From: Cunninghamella blakesleeana
Lineage: Eukaryota > Mucoromycota > Mucoromycetes > Mucorales > Cunninghamellaceae
Assembly (NCBI GenBank): GCA_017871115.1
Contig: JAFCIZ010000006.1
Coordinates: 1,612,001-1,676,000 of the forward strand
DNA length: 64,000 bases
Direction of reading: 5' to 3'
Positions 11,595 through 23,668 of the stretch are shown piece by piece (position 1 is the stretch's first letter; each line of letters starts with the position of its first letter). Below the pieces are notes generated by a model. That model searched no databases, was not told the DNA's origin, and was given only the letters and a program-made list of their open reading frames with translations. The translations under genes and the position numbers were made by a program.

Positions 11595-13751
11595 CTGATA
11601 TATCGTATTTTGATATTATCTTTTTTTTGATTTAAAGCATATGATTTTTTATATACAAATATATAAAAATAATTAATAAAATATTAATAAAAAAAAAAAA
11701 ACTTTTTGTCATTAAAATATTGATACGTATGTGTATAAAATTAGAAACAATTGTTTGGTATCTTTTTTTTTTTTTTTTTTACAGAATTTTTGTACTCTCA
11801 TCTATAGGACAACTTATGAAACCAAATAATGTCGGAAAATATTATCTTTACTAGTCATATTCTAATTCTTCATATATTATATATGCTGAGTGGTGAAAAA
11901 ATAAAGTAATGCCCGCAAGGACAGCCGATTTTATCAAGATTAATATTTTCAATCATTCCTAAAATTATAATATAAGCATATTATATTAATTTCATTTACT
12001 CCGATAATCTATTTGCATTGTTTATGCTGTTACTTCAATCAATACAAATCAAATAGCAATAAAATAAAAATGACATAATGATTTAATTTATTATCTTCAT
12101 TTTAAATTGTTCTCTTGGTTAAATATGTGAATCATTCTTTCCTTCTTTTACAATTGATAAATCACAGTAATATATATATATACATATAGAATTCAATCAT
12201 GTATCTAAAACATTGGCTATTATTAAGATCTTGTCCTTTTTCTCTCTTTCTATTTGTTTTAGCGGTTTTAACAATAAGGTTTTGCGTTATTTTTTTTTAT
12301 CGTTATTATTTTGTGATCATTTGTTGTTACTATAAATTGATACGTATCCTTTTTTCCCGTTTTGACTTTTTGAAATAATAATTATTTTATATATAAATTA
12401 AATAGTTTCATTGGTTCTTTTTATTTTAATACAAATGGTAAAGTCTAGATATTCTTTTTTTTTTATCTTATTGATCTATCCGAGTATTATTTGGTTGATG
12501 GATAATTATATCTTTCAATCTTGTCCTGCATTTATTTCTTACTATATTTCATATTTAATTTGTAATACTCTAAGGAGGTGCATTCAGTTATAAATGTGGA
12601 ATAGATTGCCATTTTTAAGATTGATGTAAGGGGTATTATCACCTTTATTTTCATACTAGTATTGCTTTGCTTATTTTTGAAATAGGCCAAGTTAATATAA
12701 GTGTGCATTCAGTGTCATCCATCCGTTCATTCATCGTCAATGGTATTATCGAACAGGGAGTTTTTTATTTTTCCAAAAATAAAATATAATAAAATAAAGT
12801 TGGATGATGTAAATGTATAGTAGGTGTTGCATAGCCGCAGTCGCTTCGTATAAAAGCAATCATGTAGTTAGTTTATATCCAAATCTCATTTTGTTATCGT
12901 GAATATGGTATACATCATCGCCCAAAATAGGTTCCGAAAATAAAATATTTCTAACCAGTCTCTATATCTGTCGCTGAATTTCAATTGTGTTTGTTCTATC
13001 ATTTATCTTCCAAGTGATAAATGGTTCATTCTATTGTCTACACACCAGAAAACTCTTGATCACCAATCCATATTACTATATTTCGTTCGATTCCATTTTT
13101 TTTTTTCTTGGCAGGAATTCTATTATATTATTTTGATTAAAGATTTGATGTCCATTGCTAAGAGAGTATAACTCGGTTCAATTATTTCTTTCACAATTCG
13201 TCATAATAAGTAACAATGCGTATATTAGCAATAAGCTGTTCTAATTAATTAAAATTAATCAACACTTTAATGACTTGTTCTTTTATTTTTCATTTTAAAG
13301 ATTATTATAAAGGTTTTACAAAACGCTTCTTTTTCTTTTTCTTTCTATGAGATACTCTGAATTTTATATTACAAGTGTATTGTTTGTTTTTTTAATTTTT
13401 AGTTGAATGACAAACAATTGTAGCAAAAATTGAAAAAGTGTTATTTAAAAATACTTGGGACAGATTGATTACTTTTTTATCATAACATTTATATAAAAAA
13501 GCGAATATAATATATATATATATATATATATGATACGTAATTGTAAATAAAAAGACAATTAAAAATAAAGCAAAAAGAAGAATAAAAAAAAGTTGAAACA
13601 ATTTTAAATTCCTCTTTTTTAAAAAACGCGGCGGCGCGAATTTTTTTTTTTTCCTTTCTTGTTCTTTAGTTCTATCTTTTTTTTTATACACTTGTACTTT
13701 TTATTAGATCGGCACATATATATATATATGTATATGTATGTATGTCTATAA
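10700..13751. other. Large gene-poor interval
   Basis: About 3 kb between the divergent LEA2-like gene and RAD5. The left end (10740-10860) is A/G-rich on the plus strand, hence T/C-rich upstream of the minus-strand gene. A C-tract of about 15 lies at 11195-11210 and a TA repeat at 11550-11591. The part 12790-13060 is less AT-rich and has no open frame. Small hydrophobic frames near 12199 and 12411 look like products of T-rich sequence. I recognise no gene. Confidence 0.5.
13626..13640. promoter_or_regulatory. MCB/E2F-like G1/S element upstream of RAD5
   Basis: ACGCG followed by GGCGCGAA (reverse complement TTCGCGCC) lies 112-126 bp before the RAD5 start, inside otherwise AT-only DNA. ACGCG is the core of MCB boxes bound by MBF in fungi, and TTCGCGCC fits the E2F consensus. 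Placement upstream of an S-phase DNA-damage-tolerance gene makes a G1/S role plausible; binding is not shown. Confidence 0.45.
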
Positions 13752-16700
13752 ATGGCTGCCAACTCTAAAAAACGATCCTATATTAATCCAAATGCAGATT
13801 ACAGCGATTTCAACGATCAGAAAATAAATACTTTACAATCAATTATAGGCGATCAAATTCCACAGTTTATATTACAAAAATTATTATCAGAGCATAAGGG
13901 CAATCTTGATAGAGCTGTCGATGATTTTTTTTCTAATCCACATAAATATGATGCATCAAAATGGAAACAAAATACCATCACAAGCATGCTAAAAAATTCT
14001 TCAAAGGTTCAGCAATCCATTCAACCTATACAACATCGTTATTACATTGGTGACACCATAGTAACAGGTGCTTGATTAATTCAAAATAATGATCAAAGAA
14101 TAAAGTTTATAAACGCTTATATATATCTTTTAACTATTTATCTTTCATTCTTTATTTTTTATTTTTTAAAATATATATACATATAATAATAACTACTTTA
14201 GGTTGGTCAACATACACTGGGAAATGTCCTTTAAAACAAGGCGATGCAATTATTATTGGAAGAAATTCGGCAGCAAAATTATCAGAATCTATTAAACGAA
14301 GTCGATTTACAACTCCAGCTAAACAAAATACCATTGTACGATTTTCAACACAGTCAGGGAGTGAAATTGGAAGATTACCACGGGATACAGCCAAGTTTGT
14401 CTCAAAATTAATGGATTTACAAATTGCAGAATTTACAGCTACATTAGTTTACTGTGATAGTGAATTAAAAACTGGCGATGAAATATTACTTCATATGAAG
14501 TGCTATTTTTTAAAAAATGCCTTCAATAGTGAATACTCTGCTTCAAATTCATTAAATCAAATACGTCGCCGACAAATGATGATGATGGATGAAACTACCT
14601 TAAATGAACGCAATTTGGCTTTATTATCACTTATCCGTACTCTTGGACTTAAACCTACTAGATCGGCTTTACGAAATAATAAATCTAATAATAGTAATAA
14701 TGAGGATAACGATGATACAGTGTTGGATAGAATTGCTCAATCTATATCTACAATGAAACCAAATACAACAACAGATGATAGTAATAATGGTGGTGAAGAA
14801 GGTGATGAGAGTGACGATGAAAATAAGGAATTAACAGATGGTCAATTAGATACTCTCTATGACAAAGCTCAGCTTTTTGATGCACAAATTACCCCTGTCA
14901 GAGAACCTGATACAATGGCTTTAAGTTTAAAACCTTATCAACAAAGAGTAAGCAATAAAAAAAAAATAATTTCAACCTGTTGGTAAATTGTAATAATAAT
15001 CAATATCGTTTTGCTCTTTCTTTCTTGTGATTAGGCATTGGCTTGGATGATATCCAAAGAAAGTTTTGAATCAGATGAAGATGATACCAATAGTTTACAA
15101 ATACATCCATTATGGGAAGAATATAATTTTCCAACAGATCCTTCCGATGATACTAATATAGATGATAGAAAAAAACATTTTTACTTTAATCCTTACAATG
15201 GTTAGCCATAATAATATAATATAATATAGTTTTATATAATATTTATAGAGTAGTTGAATAATAGATTTTTAACTGATATTTATTTATTATTATTTTACTG
15301 TTTTATTTCATTAGGTCAATTAGATTTAGTATTCCCAGATATAAACACTCAAGGAAAAGGTGGCATACTTGCTGATGGTGATAATTTTATTAATAATATA
15401 TATATACTAATATAAATTTATAAACTGAAGATTGTACTATATATTAATTGTATGGTTCTTTATTTTTTTTTTAGAGATGGGATTAGGTAAAACGATTGAA
15501 ATGCTTAGTTTAATTCATGCTAATCGATACAACCCTGATGAAATGTCACCACCACCTAATGGTACAAATAAATCACCTACAACTTTAATTGTATGTCCAA
15601 CTTCATTATTGGCTCAATGGCGTGATGAAGTGATTCGTGGCTCAGTACCAGGTTCAATGAAAGTAGAAGTTTATTATGGTGGCTCAAGAACGTCTGATCT
15701 TCAACAACAATTTTGTGTATGGGATGGTACTGCACCTGATGTTTTAGTTACAACCTATGGGGTTATAATGTTTGAATCCAATCGATCTGAATCCACATTG
15801 GCTGACATAGAGTTTTGGCGTATTGTTTTGGATGAAGCACATCATATTAAAAATAGAATGAGTAAAACAGCAAAGGCGTGTTATGCTTTGAAATCAACAA
15901 GACGTTGGGCTCTTACTGGCACACCAATTCAGGTAACTATATTTTATTGCTATTACTATGCATATATATATACCATCTAAATATATTTGTTTATTAATAT
16001 ACATCTCTATTTTTTTTAAATACATATATTATTTAGAATAAACTAGAGGATTTGTTTTCTCTCGTTCGTTTCCTAAAACATGAACCATGGTAAGTTATCT
16101 TAACATTTTTTTTTTTTAAAAAAATAAATAATTAAAAATATTGTATCATAATCATCTTCAAAATTAATCACACATTTTTAAATATATTTAAAAAAGGGGA
16201 AATTATACATTTTGGAAAACATTTATAACAGTACCATTTGAAAATATGAATCCTCAAGCACTCACTACAGTGAAATCAGTATTAGAACCACTTGTATTAC
16301 GACGTACAAAAAATATGCGAGATAATAATGGCGACCCTATTGTTCCACTACCTTCAAAACAAATCAACATAGAATATTTAACACTTTCGCCTTCTGAGCA
16401 AGATATATATGAATCAATCTATAAGGATTCCAAAACCAAATTTTCTGATTTTTGTTCAGCTGGTACTGCACTACGTAATTATATGTCGATTCTTCAATTA
16501 CTTACAAGATTACGGCAAACAACTTGTCATCCTTATCTTGTGTTACGAAAGGGACCAAACAACAGTAACAACCATTCAGAGGATTATATAACAAATGATA
16601 ATGGTCGTATATCAATTGAAGCATTAATAGAAAAATATGATAATTCAACAATGAATAGTTTGGCTTCTGATATCACCGATAATAATGGTAATGACAATAG

Positions 16701-18051
16701 TAGCACGGTAGATATGGATATAGATAAAAAAATGGGAAATGAATCACGTAGTTATGGTTCTACAGTATTACAAAATATTTTAAATCAACAAAAAGGGTCA
16801 TCCACTCTCAAACATGATGATGCGGAAGAAAATGCTATTCCAGAAGAATGTCCAGTATGTTTTGAACAGATGGAGTGTGTAATAATGTTACCTTGTATGC
16901 ATATGGCTTGTCGCCCTTGCGTTATGGAGTATTTACAGGTAAATTTTGACTGAAGTTTTTTTATGATACAGTACATATGACACTTTTATTTTTATTTACT
17001 CTTGTAATTTTATCTATATTTTCATATATATATATTAAAATTCATAACAGAAAAAAGAAAATCAAGGTCTTCAAGGAGATTGCCCAATCTGTCGTCATGG
17101 TCCAATACAAGAAAAAGACTTGCTAGAAATCACAAAACAGCAGACTGAAACTGAATACTCTTTGCCAACATTAGGTGTACGTCGTGCCGTCGGTGGCTAT
17201 AAATCATCTACAAAAATAAATGCTCTGTTACAACATTTAAAAAGGAATATCAAGAATGGTGAACAAACTGTAGTTTTTTCTCAATTTACTGGCTTTTTAG
17301 ATTTGATTGGAGTTGATTTGAAATTACATAATATTCAATATATTCGATTTGATGGCACAATGAATCAAGCTCAACGTGAAGAAGCTCTAGCCAAATTTAA
17401 GAACAGTAATGGTCGTGATGTCGGTGATGAAAAAATCATGGTTATGTTAATTAGTTTACGTGCTGGCGGTGTTGGTCTCAATTTAACTTGTGCAAGTCAA
17501 GTTATCATGATGGTAAGTCTTTCTCTCTTTTTCTTTTTTTCTTTTAATAATAATAATAAATATAAAATGATTCGATATAATTTTTTAACACTATGTGCTT
17601 ATTTAATCATAAACATATATACTATTATTTTTTAATTAGGACCCATGGTGGAATTTTGCTGTTGAAAGTCAGGCTATAGATCGTGTACATAGATTAGGGC
17701 AACTTAAAAATGTGAGATTTTTTTTAAAAAAAATAAATATACAAATATATGGTTGGATTCTTTTTTAATTAATTTTATTATTTTTTATACTCTATCTTTA
17801 GGTTGTTGTAACTAGATTTATTATAAAGGATTCTGTAGAAGAACAAATTTTAAGCATACAAAATAGAAAACATGTAAATAAATTAAGATGAAAAGAAATA
17901 CATATATATTATATGAAATCGCAGGAATATTCATTGACTATTTTATTATTATTATTATTTATTATAGGCTCTCATGAATGAATTATATGTGTCTAAAGAT
18001 GAACAAAAAGCTAAACATTTACAAGAATTACAATTACTTTTTAAACGCTAA
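13752..18051 (+). CDS. RAD5: DNA repair helicase/ubiquitin ligase Rad5
   Basis: Eleven exons (13752-14067, 14202-14947, 15035-15200, 15315-15377, 15475-15932, 16037-16089, 16197-16938, 17051-17512, 17640-17711, 17802-17873, 17968-18051) join to 1077 residues. Order: an N-terminal UBA-like helix region ([22 protein letters not shown]), a HIRAN-type domain (from about 106), SNF2 ATPase with EMGLGKT (about 431-437) and DEAH box, a C3HC4 RING (CPVCFEQ...CRPC...CPICRHG, about 818-870), then the helicase C-terminal half with [10 protein letters not shown] and [11 protein letters not shown]. This layout, with RING embedded in the helicase, is specific to Rad5/HLTF. The protein polyubiquitinates PCNA and remodels stalled forks in template switching. 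The first intron uses a weak GTGCTT donor. Several upstream ATGs precede the start. Confidence 0.95.
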
Positions 18052-18281
18052 TAGCCTTGATTATATTTTATATTTTTTTAATGATATATATATATCATTA
18101 TTGTAATTACTACAGATTTATATAGCATATTTTGTAAATTAATGATAATAATAATAAAAGAAATAATCTATAAATACGTATATAATTTTTTATTATTGTT
18201 TTTATTATGACCAATGTTGTTGTATAATAATTATAAATAAATAATGGTTGAAAATGATAGAGATGGAAATATATTATTAAT

Positions 18282-19074
18282 CTACAAAAAGTTTAATCCA
18301 ATACCAAATTGAAGACCACGATGGATACGATCATTTCTTGCTGCTGTTAATGGTATACAGTAGTTTAATTCAAATCGAGCAATGCTATGACGATAAATAA
18401 GACCAAAACCTACTGATGTACTTGGTGACCGAGTTAAAGATTGAGCTGTATTTTGAAGTGTGTTGTTAGAAGACCATGGGACAGAAGTTCCAGCATTTAT
18501 AAATGCATGTAACCTAATGGGCTTACTTTCATATTTAGGAATAGGAGAAATGGCACTAATACCTGCTGCCCAATATAAGTCGCCTCCTAATGCATCCTCT
18601 AATATATATATAAATATATAATATAATTGAATCACCTATTATTTTATTTTTATTTTTTAATTATTCTTATCACTTACTGTAATCTCTTGGACCAATACCA
18701 GCTGTATTAAAACCACGTACGGAAAGTGGACCACCCAATAAAAATTTATCAGATACAGTAGATGCTTTTGGATTGTCATTCAAGTTGGCCAGCCAACCAG
18801 CTCTAAGACCCAAACTTAAAACAAAGCCAGGGTGAACACCAAGTAATTCATTATCTTCTCCCTTAATTAATTGACCACCTCCAAATTGTTGACAAGCTTG
18901 TGTTTCTAATTCTGTTTTAATAAAACTGGCATTTCCAATACCTAATACACCTGCTAATTCATTTGATAATCGTATATAATGTCCATTGCCTGGTAAAAGT
19001 TTATCGTCACGATGATCGCGAATAAATACGTGGTTGATCGACGATTTTAATGATTGTCCTACTTGATCACGAAT

Positions 19075-19110
<36 letters not shown>

Positions 19111-20548
19111 GGCACTGAATTAGTATATGCAGATTATACATTTATGCAATTATTTTTCTTATTTTTTTTTTTAAAAAATGTTTTTTTATGTTATGTTGTT
19201 TATTTGTTACCTTAAAGATGCATCAAGTGATACTTTATCAATAGATCTCCAAGTGCAATCATATGAGAGTTCATGGTATCCATAGTTAGATACTGTCTAA
19301 ATAATAAATAACCAAAATAATAATAAAAAAAGTACAAGAACATAAAAATTGAGTCAAATGATTTATACATTATTGTTTTATTTATTTATTGCTTAGTTAT
19401 TCTTATTACCTTATATCTTAACCCAACACCTCTCGAAAGCTCTTCATACGAGCTATATAATTTATTGTTTCTAAGGACATGGTGTGCATTAATATCTACT
19501 CTTGCATCAGGTGAAGAATTGACAGGTGATGAGAGAGTAAACTATATATACATATTTACCATAAAAGAAAAGAAAATAAAAAATAAGCTCCAGTGTGAGT
19601 ATGTATATAGAATTATATAGATTTATAGATATAGATATATATATATATCGATTTCATGTAAATAAACAATATACCTGAAATGCAGAACTTGTACGATTGC
19701 CAAAAGAAGCCACAGATTCCAATGTTTCAGCACCACCAAATACATTACGGATAACGATGGACCCATTCTATCATATTCACAAATATAAAAGCAAAAAAAT
19801 ATATAAATAAAATAGGAATGATTGCTGTTTTTTATGCCAATTCAATATTTAAAGTTTAATATAAATATATTTTTTTTACCATATTTCCTTCATTATTTCC
19901 AATTTCAGTACCGGTTTTAATATAAAATCGACTTTTTTCTTTAACTTGATAAACAACGTTAATAGAATCAGGAGCAGCTAAGGGGTCGCTATCAGAAGCA
20001 CGGTCAAGTAATACCTCTACGTGATCAAATATATCAAAACGCATTAACTGTTCAGCAATATCTTGGGATCGATTGACTACATCAGCTACAGTTGTTGAAT
20101 CCATAATGTTGGAAGTGACATTTTCTAAAAATGTTGGTTTGGTATGTCGAGTTCCTAAGATTGTCACTGCATTAACATGAGTATTGAAAGAAGCTGTTGC
20201 ATTTAGCTTTTATGTATATATATTAGTGTATATATAATGGAGAAAATAAAATAAAATAAAATAAAACAATAGTTAAATATATATTAGAGGTGATGACATA
20301 AATATATTATTTTGTTTATTTTTTTAAAAAAAAACTAGCATATTTTTTTTCTTTTTTCTTTTTTTACAGTGGAGAATAAACGCTTTGCTGCTTCGGCTTG
20401 TTTTGAAAGTACTTCTGATGTTTCTGTATTTGTGTTCTTTAAATAAAAATTCATAAATATAATAATAGTAATATATTAGTTACTATACATCTATATGATT
20501 TTTGTATGTAAATATTATAAATATGCCATATTTTACATTATCTTCCAT
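18282..20548 (-). CDS. SAM50: Mitochondrial sorting and assembly machinery protein Sam50
   Basis: Eight minus-strand exons (20537-20548, 20368-20436, 19880-20206, 19675-19767, 19410-19541, 19211-19296, 18678-19075, 18282-18598) give 477 residues, the usual Sam50 length. The region around residues 40-140 (VADVVNRSQDIAEQLMRFDIFDHV, then YQVKEKSRF) is a POTRA domain. The rest is the Omp85 beta-barrel, with RDHRDDKLLPGNGHYIRLS, LGGPLSVRGFN (the RGF loop motif) and DALGGDLYW. It ends in FGIGLNFL, close to the beta-signal pattern. Sam50 inserts beta-barrel proteins into the mitochondrial outer membrane. The first exon codes for only four residues. It is divergent from URB1 with 322 bp between the two start codons. 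Confidence 0.93.
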
Positions 20549-20742
20549 TTTTAACGCGTAGGGTTTTTTTTTATTTTTTTAAAAAAATTTATGAAGGTAG
20601 AAGAAAAAGTGACAAAAAAAAAGGGAATCTAGGTTTAAAAAACCGGGATTTAAAAATTCATTTAGTTGGTTAAACTCTTCTGACTGCTTTACCTAATTGC
20701 CACACATTATGCTAAATTTCTCTCCCGATTTTTTTTCTCTAT

Positions 20743-20792
<50 letters not shown>

Positions 20793-20870
20793 TCATTTTT
20801 TAATTTTTATTTTTTTGTTAATGCAACTATATAGATCGTAATTCAAACTGATAAAAACATAGATCAAAAA
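20549..20870. promoter_or_regulatory. Divergent SAM50/URB1 promoter region
   Basis: 322 bp separate the two ATGs. Close to SAM50, ACGCGT (20554-20559) overlaps TAGGGTTT (20559-20566). CCGGGATTTAAA (20643-20654) matches a motif seen upstream of other genes in the window. A T-run of about 42 (20746-20787) lies near URB1. A shared nucleosome-free region is inferred, not shown. Confidence 0.5.
20746..20787. repeat. Poly(dT) run of about 42
   Basis: The longest homopolymer seen in the window, in the SAM50/URB1 promoter. Assembly length may be uncertain in such a run. Confidence 0.85.
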
Positions 20871-23631
20871 ATGGAATATTACAAAAATGTTAAGGATATA
20901 GAAGAGGCTTTAAAAATCTCGGATTTAACTACTATGACAAAAAGTACTTGATATACATATAAAATGTTCAAAAAAAGTAGTTTTCATTTATCATTTTATT
21001 AACATTATTGATATTTAATTTTAAACAGGTTTATCTTTACTTCGTACACAACTTACAGAAACTGTTTCTATAAGAGTGGATCCAACTGATAAAAAAACAC
21101 GACCTCTAGTTGAATTTATACAATCTTGTCATGATTGCAGTCTTATTATTGATTTGTGGAATTATCAAGCTAATGTATGCAAATGAAATCTATGTTAAAG
21201 TGCTTTATTTCGTTTTTTTAAAAAGGAAAAAGGAAAAAAAAAAAAAAAAAATTGAAGAGTTTCTAATATCTAATTTTTTTTTAGTCTAGCGTACAAAACT
21301 TAGAATGTTTGGTACCTGATATTGTCAGTTTATTTATTCGATTATGCACCACGCCAATTTTAAGAGCTTTCGGCCAACAACTTGTTCAATCTATATCCTT
21401 TTTTTTTTTATTGATAACATTGTTAAAATGCATACATATATACATAAATGCATACAATTTTACTAATACTAGCGATTATTTAATATGATTTATCCTTAAC
21501 CAAAAAAATTTATTCATTTTTTCCCCGTAAACACATTTTACATAGACATATGAAATCCATATATAGAGGAATAAGCTCAATGCGAGTACCCCAATGTCAA
21601 TCGTCTTTTCGAGTATTAATCGCCATATGTTCATTCAATGAAAATTCTGCAAGAGATTTATTCCAAATATTCAATTTTCAGGCAGAAGTAAGACATACGA
21701 AACAATAATAATAACAATGTCAACTAAGAAATATTTTACTTGATATGGAAAGTTGTATTTACCCATTAATACTTATTTAACATTATAGGGTTTTGCCAGA
21801 GCTGCTAGATATCGCCAAACTAAAAAAAATAATAACCCAAATAAATATCAATATGGTAAGTTAAAAATAATTAAAAAAAATAACAATAATAATTTATGAA
21901 CTTTAATTTTACTTTTAATTTCTTTGTTTTATTTTATTTTTAAAGATTTAAGAACTTTCTATGTACAATTCGTTTTGGCGTTCTTTATTCACGGTGATTC
22001 CGATATTAAAAAACAAGTACTAGGTGTAAAAGGTCTTGTAAACGGTATATTCACTCATATCCCAGAAGATGCATATCAGGTAGATAGATTTATGATCATA
22101 AATTTGATCATAGTTATAAATTTTAGCAAGCAAACTAATTTTTCTTTTTTTCTTTTTATCGAATAGTTAATAGAAGAAATTTTAAATACAATGTATAAGC
22201 ATTTAATTATGGATAACTGGGTATCACGATCATTAAAAGCAAATTTATTTACATCATATGTATTGGAAAAGGTAAAATATTGATAATAATTATAATAATA
22301 ATATTGTTATTAATTATAATTGTTAACTAGATTTAAACCTTTCTATATTTCAATTGATAGATTGGAAAAATATATGAAAGACAGGAACCTGAAGCAATTA
22401 GTAAAACTGAAACTGGAATTCCTGCAGATTTAGTTCATCGCTTTCTTCTTTCTATTTGTACTGTCCCTGGTGTTGGTGTTTGCTTTAAAGATTCTGGGTG
22501 GTACTCTATTAAGAACTCTTCAGAAAATAATATTGATGATAAAGATTTATCCTTTAATCGTAATCTCTCTCAGTTTATATTATCTATAAAACCATCTGAT
22601 GATATGCGCCAACAAGAATTATTACTGAAAATTTTAACAGCATGCCCTGGATTAGTTCAAAAGTAAGTGTATATAATACTTTTTTTTAAAATAACTAAAT
22701 AAATAAATATTAATATTATCGATTGACACATACAATAACTATTATTTAAATTTATACTGTTTTGTATATATATTAGCTATTGGAAAAACACAGCACTTGC
22801 TTTTGAACCTAGACTTAGTAGTAAATGGTTAGGTAATACAGCATTTTTACAAAAAGTGATTCAACTATCTGTACCATCATTTTATTACGCTCATACTCAA
22901 CTTTATCCAGCTACACCACCTAACGAATCAGTTATACTTGAAAATATACTTCCATCGGTTTATGGAAGAACAGTAAGCAGTAAAGGTCTTCAAAATTCCA
23001 GTCCTCTTATTCGATTTTCTACCATTAATATATTATCTGCATCGTTTATTAAATTCAATAAAGTCATCTCAAAAATGGAACATGTTGTGAATGTATTAAA
23101 GGGAGTAGAAGCTCAAGAAATCAAATCAGCAATAGATGAAACAATACAAGATCAACAACACATATTATTACCATCGCTTCAATGGCAACGATGTATTGAA
23201 TTAGTACGTGAAGGATTTCGTCGCCAATTACCTGAAATTCAATTGATTGTCACTCTTTATACTCAATACTTTGGTAAAAATAATAACGCTGAAGAATTAG
23301 CAGATGCTAATACAGAAGGTAATCCTGAAATGGTTACACAACGTGAAATTTTACAAGTTGGTATCTTCCGTTTACTACGATATTATCAAGAGTGTGTTCC
23401 TGTAACTTTTATGGAAAATAAAATCGAACCAAGTAATTTAATACCTGTCAATATTTTATCAGTAAGTCCTAGTGTTACAATTCACTTGTTGAAGTTGTTA
23501 CTCAGTTTACCGGATTTTAGATGGAGCAACAAATCAGGTTTGTAATATTTTTTTTAAAGAAGTTAATAAATAAATATAAAAAATAAAAAATAAAAAAGTA
23601 TTTTGACCCCCACCTTCTTTTTCTTTTTTTT

Positions 23632-23668
<37 letters not shown>

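Noticed and set aside
12199..12378. 59-residue hydrophobic ORF with an ATG
   Set aside because: T-rich DNA gives Phe/Leu/Ile-rich frames by chance; no family pattern, no promoter or codon support.
12411..12593. 60-residue hydrophobic ORF
   Set aside because: Start is not ATG and composition is that of the surrounding T-rich DNA.
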